Below the pieces are notes generated by a model. The model ran no database searches, had not been told where the DNA came from, and was given only the letters and a program-made list of their open reading frames with translations. The position numbers and the translations under genes were made by a program. From the NCBI GenBank assembly GCA_018065965.1, contig JAGHSH010000275.1:1-12311 (forward strand): 12,311 nt of DNA, written 5' to 3'. Origin of the DNA: Candidatus Apopatocola equi. GTDB taxonomy: Bacteria; Bacillota; Clostridia; Oscillospirales; Oscillospiraceae. Each line of letters begins with the position of its first letter. Position 1 is the stretch's first letter. Below, in pieces: positions 5,567 through 12,311 of this stretch.

Positions 5567-7381
5567 ATGAAATACGGTTCCTTTGTCATGCCGGAGGGCG
5601 TGCGCTTCCGGGTCTATGCGCCCAACGCCCGGCGTGTGTCCGTGACCGGAGATTTCTGCCGCTGGGGTGAGGGCACAGCAATGAGCCGGGAGGCGGACGG
5701 CAGCTGGAGCGCTGCGGTACCGGAGGCCCGGCTCCGGCAGCGCTATAAATACCGCATTCTGGGCGCGGACGGCACGGAGCGGCTCAAGGCCGATCCCTAT
5801 GCCCGCTGCGCCGAGCTGAGAAGCGGCACGGCCTCCGTGATCTGGGAGAGCAGCTTTGTCTGGAGCGATGAGGAGTGGATGCGCTCCCGGCGCGCGATGG
5901 GGAGACCGCTGAACATCTATGAGGTGCATGCCCCGTCGTGGAAAATGCATGAGGACGGCAGCTTTTACAGCTGGCGGGAGCTGGCGGCGGAGCTGATCCC
6001 CTATGTTTCGGACATGGGCTTTACTCATCTGGAGCTGCTGCCGGTGACGGAGCACCCGCTGGACGCCTCCTGGGGCTACCAGACCACGGGCTTTTTTGCC
6101 GCCACCGCCCGTATGGGCGACCCGGACGGACTGAAGGCACTCATCAACGAGGCGCACCGCTCGGGTATCGGGGTGATTCTCGACTGGGTGCCCGGCCATT
6201 TCTGCCGGGACGAGCAGGGACTGGGCCGCTTTGACGGAACCGCCCTCTATGAGGGGGGCGACCACCCCCAGTGGGGCACCTATACCTTTGATTTTTCCAA
6301 GGCCTGTGTCCGCGAATTTCTGACGGACTCGGCCCGCTGCTGGCTTACGGAGTACCACGCGGACGGACTGCGGGTGGACGGCGTGAGCAGTATGCTTTAT
6401 CTGAACTTCGGTCTGGAGAAGGACGATCCCCGCGTCCGGCATAACAGCCACGGCGGGGAGGAGAATGAAGCTGCGGTCGATTTCCTCCGCACGCTGAATG
6501 TAAAGCTCAGCGCTGAGTTCCCCGGCGTGATGATGATCGCCGAGGAGAGCAGCGCCTGGCCGCAGGTGACCTGGCCGCCGGAGAGCGGCGGGCTGGGCTT
6601 TCACTATAAGTGGGACATGGGCTGGATGAACGATACGCTCCGCTACTGTGAGACGGATTTCCCCTACCGCCCCCATGCCCATTCCCTGCTGAATTTCTCC
6701 ATGATGTATGCCTTCAGCGAGAATTTTATCCTGCCCCTGAGCCACGATGAGGTGGTACACGGGAAAAAAAGTCTCATCGGCCGTATGCCGGGGGACTGGT
6801 GGCGGCAGTTTGCGGGGCTGCGGCTGCTCTGGCTCTATCTGCTGACCCACCCGGGCGGAAAGCTCTGCTTCATGGGCGGGGAGTTCGGCCAGTTCATCGA
6901 GTGGCGGGAGTATGAGAGTCTGGAATGGTTCCTGCTCTCCTATGATACCCATGCAGGTCTGCAGCGCTTTGTCCGGGACGCCTGCCGGCTCTATCGGCGG
7001 GAAAAGTCCCTGTGGGAGCAGGATCACGGCTGGGAGGGCTTCCAATGGCTGGACGCGGATGATGCCGCCGAGTCGGTGCTGGCCTACCGCCGCCGCGCAG
7101 AGGACGGGGAGGAGACGCTCTGCGTGCTGCATTTCTCGCCCGACCGGTGCATATACCGTCTGGGAGTGCCTGAGCCGGGCGCCTATGAGGAGCTGCTCAA
7201 CAGCGACGATGTCCGCTACGGCGGCAGCGGGAACGTGCATCCCGGGCCCCTGCACAGCGAGGCAATCCCCGCCCGGGGCATGGAGCAGTCCCTGCTGCTG
7301 GAGCTGCCCAGCGTGGGCGGACTGATCCTTAAACACACAGACCGCCCCGAGAAGGCGGAAAGACTGATCCACAAGGAGTAG
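5567..7381 (+). CDS. glgB: 1,4-alpha-glucan branching enzyme (GH13)
   Basis: 604 residues, a short-form GlgB without the extra N1 domain. A CBM48/N2 domain (about 1-100, with FRVYAPNARRVSVTGDF) is followed by the GH13 barrel and a C-terminal beta domain. Conserved regions: DWVPGHF (206-211, region I), GLRVDGVSSMLY with nucleophile Asp271, IAEESSAWP with acid Glu326, and LPLSHDEVVHGKKS with His393/Asp394. It cuts alpha-1,4 chains and rejoins them by alpha-1,6 bonds, making glycogen branches. After region II the usual acidic YRDYSR-type loop is replaced by YLNFGLEKDDPRVRHNSHGG. It starts with ATG at 5567 after AAAGGAGG. It is the first gene of the operon and glgP starts 3 bp after its stop. Confidence 0.95.
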   Translation: MKYGSFVMPEGVRFRVYAPNARRVSVTGDFCRWGEGTAMSREADGSWSAAVPEARLRQRYKYRILGADGTERLKADPYARCAELRSGTASVIWESSFVWSDEEWMRSRRAMGRPLNIYEVHAPSWKMHEDGSFYSWRELAAELIPYVSDMGFTHLELLPVTEHPLDASWGYQTTGFFAATARMGDPDGLKALINEAHRSGIGVILDWVPGHFCRDEQGLGRFDGTALYEGGDHPQWGTYTFDFSKACVREFLTDSARCWLTEYHADGLRVDGVSSMLYLNFGLEKDDPRVRHNSHGGEENEAAVDFLRTLNVKLSAEFPGVMMIAEESSAWPQVTWPPESGGLGFHYKWDMGWMNDTLRYCETDFPYRPHAHSLLNFSMMYAFSENFILPLSHDEVVHGKKSLIGRMPGDWWRQFAGLRLLWLYLLTHPGGKLCFMGGEFGQFIEWREYESLEWFLLSYDTHAGLQRFVRDACRLYRREKSLWEQDHGWEGFQWLDADDAAESVLAYRRRAEDGEETLCVLHFSPDRCIYRLGVPEPGAYEELLNSDDVRYGGSGNVHPGPLHSEAIPARGMEQSLLLELPSVGGLILKHTDRPEKAERLIHKE

Positions 7382-7384
7382 AGA

Positions 7385-9784
7385 ATGATTTCCACAGACA
7401 GCTTCAAACAGGAATATCTTGCAAGCATTGCGGCCAACTGCGCCTCTCCGCTGGAGGAGTGCAGCGACCGGGAAAAATATGAGGCGCTGGTGGCGCTGAT
7501 TATGGACTGCTGCTCGTCCATCCGCGCCGAGACCGGCAAGCGGCACCGGCAGAGCGGAGAAAAGCGGGTCTACTATTTCTCCATGGAGTTTCTCATCGGC
7601 CGTCTGCTGCGCAATACCCTGATGAATCTGGGCATTGAGGAGATGGTGGAGCAGGGACTCTCCGAGCTGGGTGTGGAGCTGGATGCCCTCTGCGAGTGCG
7701 AGCGGGATCCGGGACTGGGCAACGGCGGTCTGGGCCGTCTGGCTGCCTGCTTCATGGACTCTCTGGCCACGGAGAATATCTGCTGCACGGGCATCGGCAT
7801 CCGCTACCGCTTCGGCCTTTTCAAGCAGCGCATCGTCAACGGCGAGCAGCTGGAGGAGCCCGACGACTGGCTGGAGAACGGCTACCCGTGGGAAAACTGC
7901 CGTGCGGACGAGGCCGTGACCGTGCCCTTCGGGGGCTATCTGGAGCGGCGGGAGGAAAACGGCCGCATCTTCTTTGAGCATAAGGGCTGGCGGGGCGTGC
8001 AGGCAGTACCCTATGACCTGCCGCTGGTGAGCTTCGGCGGCAGCAGCGTCAACCGGCTGCGGCTCTGGTATGCCCGGCCCCTGCGCCATGAGCTGGATCT
8101 GGCGGCCTTCAACCGAGGCGACTATTCTCTGGCTCAGAAAAGCGACAACGATGCGCAAGCTATCACCTGCCTGCTATATCCCGATGACGATACCCCCGCC
8201 GGCAAGCAGCTCCGGCTGGAGCAGGAATATTTCTTCGTCTGCGCCGGCATCGAGCACGTCCTGCGCCGCTTCCGGGAGCAGTACGGCAGCAACTGGGCCC
8301 TGCTGCCCGAAAAGGTCGCCATCCACACCAACGATACGCACCCGGCCCTCTGCGTGCCGGAGCTCATGCGTCGGCTCATGGACGATGAGGGGTTGGGCTG
8401 GGACGAGGCCTGGGATCTGACCTGCCGCACGGTGTCCTTCACCAACCACACGGTGCTGCCTGAGGCCCTGGAGAAATGGAGCATCGAGCTCATGCAGCAG
8501 CTGCTCCCCCGGGTCTATCTCATTATCGAGGAGATCGACCGCCGCTACCGGGAGGGCTTCGACCGCTCCCTGCCCAACTGGTACGAGCGGTGGAAAAATA
8601 CCGCCATCCTCTGGGACGGCTCCGTCCGCATGGCCAACCTCTCCGTTATCGGCGCGCACAGCGTCAACGGCGTGGCGGCGCTGCACACAGAGATCCTTAA
8701 GCAGAGCGTGTTCGCGGACTTTTACGCCCTGACGCCGGAGAAGTTCAATAATAAGACCAACGGCGTCAGCCACCGCCGCTTCCTCCGGGAGAGCAACCGG
8801 GAGCTGTCCCGCTTCATCAGCGAGCGGATCGGCGAGGGCTGGCTGACCGACGCCCGGGAGCTGGAAAAGCTCCTGACCTTTACCGAAGATGAGAACGCCC
8901 TGCGGGAGCTGATGCACACCAGAGCGCTCAACAAGCAGCGGCTCTGCGCATACATCCGCCGGGACTTCGGCATTGAATGCGACAGCGAGAGCGTGTTCGA
9001 CGTCCACGTCAAGCGCATCCACGGTTATAAGCGGCAGCTGCTCTCGGCCTTCAAGGTGCTGAGTCTTTATAACGAGCTGAAGGAAAATCCCCAGGCGGAC
9101 ATCCCACCCTGCACCTTCATCTTTGCGGGCAAGGCCGCCCACAGCTACAGCTTTGCCAAGGAGGTCATCCGCCTGATCTGCGCCATTGCCGACAGGGTGA
9201 ACGGCGACAGGGACATCGGCGGACGGCTGCGGGTGGTGTTCCTGGAGAACTTCGGCGTGTCCATGGCTCAGCGGATCTACCCCGCTGCGGACATCTCCGA
9301 GCAGATCTCCACCGCCGGCAAGGAGGCCAGCGGCACGGGCTGCATGAAGTTCATGTTCAACGGCGCGGTCACCCTCGGCACGCTGGACGGCGCCAATGTG
9401 GAGATCCGCGAGCAGGTGGGAGAGGAGAACATCTCCATTTTCGGCCTGAGAGCGGACGAATGCGAAACGCTCCGCAGCGAGGGCGGGTATGACGCTGCTG
9501 CGGAGATCGCCGCAGATCCCCGGCTGGGCAGGTTCGTGGAGCAGCTCACCGACGGCTCCCTCGGCGCTCAGTTCTGGCTGATCCGTTCGGCGCTGCTGAG
9601 CCAGAACGACGAATACTTTGTGCTCCGGGACTTCGCCCCCTATATGGAGGCGTGGCGGAGGCTGGCCGGAGAGGTGGGCAGCATGGGGTATGCCCGCAAG
9701 TGTCTTGTGAATATCGCCCGCTCGGGCGTGTTTTCCTCCGACCGGACGGTCGGGGAATACTGCAGAGAGATCTGGCAGGTCTGA
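7385..9784 (+). CDS. glgP: Glycogen/starch (alpha-glucan) phosphorylase
   Basis: 799 residues, usual length for the GT35 family. It phosphorolyses alpha-1,4-glucan ends to glucose-1-phosphate with pyridoxal phosphate. Visible signatures: YYFSMEFLIGRLLRNTL near the N-terminus, DPGLGNGGLGRLAACFMDS, GIRYRFGLFKQ, NDTHPAL, FNNKTNGVSHRRFL, VHVKRIHGYKRQ, and EASGTGCMKFMFNGA with PLP-binding Lys655. Two residues before that lysine Cys653 replaces the usual Asn. The ribosome binding site AAGGAG overlaps the glgB stop, so translation is coupled. Putting the breakdown enzyme inside the synthesis operon is known in other Firmicutes (B. subtilis has glgBCDAP), but here it is the second gene. Confidence 0.96.
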   Translation: MISTDSFKQEYLASIAANCASPLEECSDREKYEALVALIMDCCSSIRAETGKRHRQSGEKRVYYFSMEFLIGRLLRNTLMNLGIEEMVEQGLSELGVELDALCECERDPGLGNGGLGRLAACFMDSLATENICCTGIGIRYRFGLFKQRIVNGEQLEEPDDWLENGYPWENCRADEAVTVPFGGYLERREENGRIFFEHKGWRGVQAVPYDLPLVSFGGSSVNRLRLWYARPLRHELDLAAFNRGDYSLAQKSDNDAQAITCLLYPDDDTPAGKQLRLEQEYFFVCAGIEHVLRRFREQYGSNWALLPEKVAIHTNDTHPALCVPELMRRLMDDEGLGWDEAWDLTCRTVSFTNHTVLPEALEKWSIELMQQLLPRVYLIIEEIDRRYREGFDRSLPNWYERWKNTAILWDGSVRMANLSVIGAHSVNGVAALHTEILKQSVFADFYALTPEKFNNKTNGVSHRRFLRESNRELSRFISERIGEGWLTDARELEKLLTFTEDENALRELMHTRALNKQRLCAYIRRDFGIECDSESVFDVHVKRIHGYKRQLLSAFKVLSLYNELKENPQADIPPCTFIFAGKAAHSYSFAKEVIRLICAIADRVNGDRDIGGRLRVVFLENFGVSMAQRIYPAADISEQISTAGKEASGTGCMKFMFNGAVTLGTLDGANVEIREQVGEENISIFGLRADECETLRSEGGYDAAAEIAADPRLGRFVEQLTDGSLGAQFWLIRSALLSQNDEYFVLRDFAPYMEAWRRLAGEVGSMGYARKCLVNIARSGVFSSDRTVGEYCREIWQV

Positions 9785-9805
9785 GAAAGAAACGGAGGTA
9801 GGCTC

Positions 9806-10942
9806 ATGCGCAGAAAAGAAACTGTGGCGATGCTGCTGGCAGGGGGACAGGGCAGCCGCCTGGGTGTACTGACGGAGAAGATTGCCAAGCCGGCGGTGTC
9901 CTTCGGCGGAAAGTATCGGATGATCGATTTCTCCCTCTCCAACTGTGTTAATTCCGGCATCGATACCGTGGGTGTGCTGATCCAGTACAAGCCCTTCCTC
10001 CTCAACAAGTATCTGGGCACCGGCTCTGCCTGGGGTCTGGATGAGGAGTGGGGCGGCGTACATATTCTCCCGCCCTATGCCACCGAAAGCGGCGGCGACT
10101 GGTATCAGGGCACCGCCGACGCCATCTACCACAACATCGACTTCATCGACGGCTATGACCCGGAGTATGTGCTGGTGCTCTCCGGCGATCACCTGTATCA
10201 GATGGACTATAACCTGATGCTGGATTACCACAAGCTCATGAACGCCGATCTCACCGTGGCGGTAAAGACTGTGCCCATGAGCGAGGCCAGCCGCTTCGGC
10301 ATCATGAGCACGGACGAGGAGCTGCGCATCACCCGCTTCACGGAGAAGCCCAAGGAGCCGGAGAGCGATCTGGCCAGCATGGGCATCTATATCTTCCGCT
10401 GGCAGACCCTCCGCGCCGCTCTGCTGCGGGATCAGGAGCTGGCCGAAAGCGAGCACGATTTCGGCAAGAACATCATCCCCGCCCTGCTGGCGGAGGGAAA
10501 GCGGCTCTTTGCCTATGTTTTCAACGATTACTGGAAGGACGTGGGCACCATCCCCAGCTATTACGCCACGCAGATGGAGCTTCTGGAGGCGAATCCCGCC
10601 TTCAAGATCTTCGAGCGGCGTATGCGCATCTTCTCCAATCTCAACGAGCACGCTCCCGGCTATGTGGACGCTGCGGGCAGCGTGAAGGACAGCCTCTGCT
10701 GCAACGGCTGCGAGATCTACGGCACCGTTCGCCGCAGCGTGCTCTCCCCGGGCGTGTATGTGGGCAGAGGGGCGGTGGTGGAGGACAGCGTGCTGCTGCC
10801 CAACTCCTCCGTGGGAGAGAATGCCACGCTCAGGCGTACCATCCTCAATGAAAACGCGGCCGTTGCCCCCGGCGAGAGCGTGGGCAGCGGGGACGAGATC
10901 TGTGTGGTGGGCGAGAGCGGCACCATGCATGTAAAGGAGTGA
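9806..10942 (+). CDS. glgC: Glucose-1-phosphate adenylyltransferase, catalytic subunit
   Basis: 378 residues. It makes ADP-glucose from glucose-1-phosphate and ATP, the committed step of glycogen synthesis. The nucleotide-binding loop LAGGQGSRLG (11-20) is intact. FGGKYRMIDFSLSN, WYQGTADAI (99-107), SGDHLYQMDY with metal-binding Asp128, FTEKPKEP (178-185) with the sugar-phosphate site, and DYWKDVGTIPSYY follow in order. The C-terminal part (about 290-378) is a left-handed beta-helix with hexapeptide-like repeats. The start is preceded by GGAGG with good spacing, 21 bp after glgP. It is followed 7 bp later by its paralogue glgD, with which it likely forms a mixed tetramer. Confidence 0.97.
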   Translation: MRRKETVAMLLAGGQGSRLGVLTEKIAKPAVSFGGKYRMIDFSLSNCVNSGIDTVGVLIQYKPFLLNKYLGTGSAWGLDEEWGGVHILPPYATESGGDWYQGTADAIYHNIDFIDGYDPEYVLVLSGDHLYQMDYNLMLDYHKLMNADLTVAVKTVPMSEASRFGIMSTDEELRITRFTEKPKEPESDLASMGIYIFRWQTLRAALLRDQELAESEHDFGKNIIPALLAEGKRLFAYVFNDYWKDVGTIPSYYATQMELLEANPAFKIFERRMRIFSNLNEHAPGYVDAAGSVKDSLCCNGCEIYGTVRRSVLSPGVYVGRGAVVEDSVLLPNSSVGENATLRRTILNENAAVAPGESVGSGDEICVVGESGTMHVKE

Positions 10943-10949
10943 GCGTATC

Positions 10950-12053
10950 ATGATGAGAACGATCGGTCTGATCTCCACCAACTACAGCGTCCGCGGCGGC
11001 TATGAGCAGCTCTGCGAGAACCGTCCCGCGGCGGCCATGCCCTTCGGCGGCCGCTACCGGCTCATGGACTTCGCTCTGAGCAACCTCGTCAACTGCGGCA
11101 TCCGCACCGTGGGCGTGATCACCCCCTATTATTACCGCTCCATCCTCGACCATATGGGCGCGGGCAAGGCCTGGAGTCTGGACAAGAAGTCCGGCGGCCT
11201 CTTCGTGCTGCCCGGCACCATCTACGGCTTTCGGGACGAGAACAGCCGCTTTCTGCTTCATGATGTGATCCGCAACCGGCAGTTTCTGGAGCAGGGCGAC
11301 GGGGACTATGTGCTCTGCAGCGACTGCGGCTTCATCTATAACGCCGACTACCGCCCCATGCTGACTCAGCATGAAAACAGCGGAGCGGACATCACGCTGC
11401 TCTATAAGCCCCTTTCCCCGGAGGAGCGGCGCAGCGGCAATTACCTCACCGCCGATGAGAGCGGGCGGGTCACGGCGCTCTCCCGGCAGGAGAGCGGAGA
11501 GAAGCTCTTCCTCAACTGCTTCGTGGTGACCAAGAGCTTCCTGCTCCGCTTCCTTGACAACTACCGGAATATGTCCCACCGGGACTTCCTGGAGCTGCTG
11601 CCCGCCCTGCTCTCGCAGGTGCGCGTGGACAGCTATCCCTTCACGGGCTTCGTGGGCTATACCGACGGCATCGCCGACTATCTTGCGGCCTCGGAGAGTC
11701 TGCTGCGCCGGGAGGTGCGGCAGGAGCTCTTTGCCGGGGAGCGGCAGATCTATACCCGCATCCACGATGAACCGCCCACGGCCTTCTCCGAGAGCGCAGA
11801 GGTGAAAAACAGCGTTGTGTCCTCCGGTGGCCACATCGGCGGCAGCGTGGAGAACTCCGTGCTTTTCCGGGGCGTGGTGGTGGAGGAGGGCGCCAGCGTG
11901 CGGGGCTGCATCCTCATGGAAAAGACCGTGATCCGCGCCGGGGCGGTGCTGGAGAACGTGATCGCCGACAAGCATGTCACCGTGGGCGGCGGTGTGACGC
12001 TGCGGGGCACCGCAGAGCATCCCTGCCTGATCGTCAAAGGAAAAAGCATATGA
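10950..12053 (+). CDS. glgD: GlgD, regulatory/non-catalytic ADP-glucose pyrophosphorylase-like subunit
   Basis: 367 residues, homologous to GlgC over its full length (MPFGGRYRLMDFALSNLVN, then a C-terminal beta-helix). The GGxGxRL nucleotide loop is absent: the N-terminus reads TIGLISTNYSVRGGYEQ. The SGDH metal site is replaced by CSDCGFIYNADY (123-134). It is therefore expected to be catalytically poor and to activate or stabilise GlgC, as for Firmicutes GlgD. AGGAG (10935-10939), within the glgC stop region, serves it. Two adjacent ATGs (10950, 10953) are possible starts. It overlaps glgA by 4 bp (ATGA). Confidence 0.94.
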   Translation: MMRTIGLISTNYSVRGGYEQLCENRPAAAMPFGGRYRLMDFALSNLVNCGIRTVGVITPYYYRSILDHMGAGKAWSLDKKSGGLFVLPGTIYGFRDENSRFLLHDVIRNRQFLEQGDGDYVLCSDCGFIYNADYRPMLTQHENSGADITLLYKPLSPEERRSGNYLTADESGRVTALSRQESGEKLFLNCFVVTKSFLLRFLDNYRNMSHRDFLELLPALLSQVRVDSYPFTGFVGYTDGIADYLAASESLLRREVRQELFAGERQIYTRIHDEPPTAFSESAEVKNSVVSSGGHIGGSVENSVLFRGVVVEEGASVRGCILMEKTVIRAGAVLENVIADKHVTVGGGVTLRGTAEHPCLIVKGKSI

Positions 12054-12311
12054 AAAAACGAAAGATCCTCTCTGCGGCCTTCGAGGCAGTGCCCTTCATC
12101 AAGACCGGCGGTCTGGGGGACGTGGCAGGCTCTCTGCCCCCGGCCCTCTGCGACGGGGAGAACGAGGTGCGGGTGGTACTGCCCCGGCTGGCGTCTCTGC
12201 CGGAGGAATTTGCGCAGAAGCTCCGCTTTATCAAGAGCTTCACCGTGCCGCTGAGCTGGCGGAACCAGTACTGCGGCCTCTTCGAGCTGAAGTATAACGG
12301 CGTGCGCTGGT
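12050..12311 (+). CDS. glgA: Glycogen synthase (ADP-glucose type), N-terminal part, cut by window end
   Basis: 87 codons are visible and the frame is open to the window end. The start ATG at 12050 overlaps the glgD stop in an ATGA, preceded by AAAGGA. The N-terminus KILSAAFEAVPFIKTGGLGD matches the GT5 glycogen synthase start, including the KTGGL motif (Lys18) that binds ADP-glucose, followed by VAGSLPPAL and VRVVLPRL. The enzyme adds glucose from ADP-glucose to the glucan chain. As the last visible gene it completes the set glgB-P-C-D-A. Confidence 0.95.
   Translation, partial: MKKRKILSAAFEAVPFIKTGGLGDVAGSLPPALCDGENEVRVVLPRLASLPEEFAQKLRFIKSFTVPLSWRNQYCGLFELKYNGVRW

Noticed and set aside
5531..8158. 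875-codon open frame on the minus strand opposite glgB and the start of glgP
   Set aside because: It lies antisense to two clearly recognised genes. Long antisense frames arise from GC-rich codon use; the translation is rich in His, Gln, Ala and Leu without any domain, and no ribosome binding site supports it.
8174..10981. 935-codon open frame on the minus strand opposite glgP and glgC
   Set aside because: Same reason: antisense shadow of well-supported genes, with no motifs.

Overview
The window looks like chromosomal DNA of a GC-rich member of the Clostridia (Oscillospiraceae/Ruminococcaceae-like gut Firmicute). This is inferred from the glgC-glgD pair (GlgD is a Firmicutes-type regulatory paralogue of GlgC), strong AGGAGG-type ribosome binding sites, extended -10 promoters, and a Clostridia-style CobW/YcgQ gene set. 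No rRNA, tRNA, CRISPR array or intact insertion sequence was seen.

Layout. (1) 1-354: the 3' end of a GNAT acetyltransferase gene, closed by a hairpin terminator (374-410). (2) About 411-1911: a gene-poor, patchy stretch. It holds a dispersed palindromic repeat (438-470), a run of hairpins (559-663), and on the minus strand the decayed remains of a mobile-element 'polyvalent' type protein. That remnant has a 65-bp direct duplication, an in-frame stop and signs of frameshifts. It begins abruptly beside the terminator of the next operon, where a 19-bp palindrome sits. (3) 5345-1966, minus strand: a tight set of a His-rich COG0523 GTPase (metallochaperone type), a second CobW-like GTPase fused to a YcgQ/DUF1980-like tail, and pepT, a two-zinc tripeptidase. 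The set ends at a strong bidirectional terminator (1916-1952). (4) 5346-5566: a divergent promoter region with an extended -10 on each strand and several dyads. (5) 5567-12311, plus strand: a glycogen operon glgB-glgP-glgC-glgD-glgA with 3-21 bp gaps or a 4-bp overlap; glgA runs off the window.

How the genes work together. GlgC (with GlgD) makes ADP-glucose, GlgA polymerises it and GlgB adds branches. GlgP returns glucose-1-phosphate from the polymer, so synthesis and breakdown are in one transcript. The left operon looks like a metal-homeostasis module: two COG0523-type GTPases, one with duplicated His/Asp/Cys metal-binding stretches, next to a zinc peptidase. The most interesting points are the possible metallochaperone-client pairing with PepT, the CobW-YcgQ-like fusion, and the decayed polyvalent-protein remnant with its sharp boundary. 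None of these was tested by database search.
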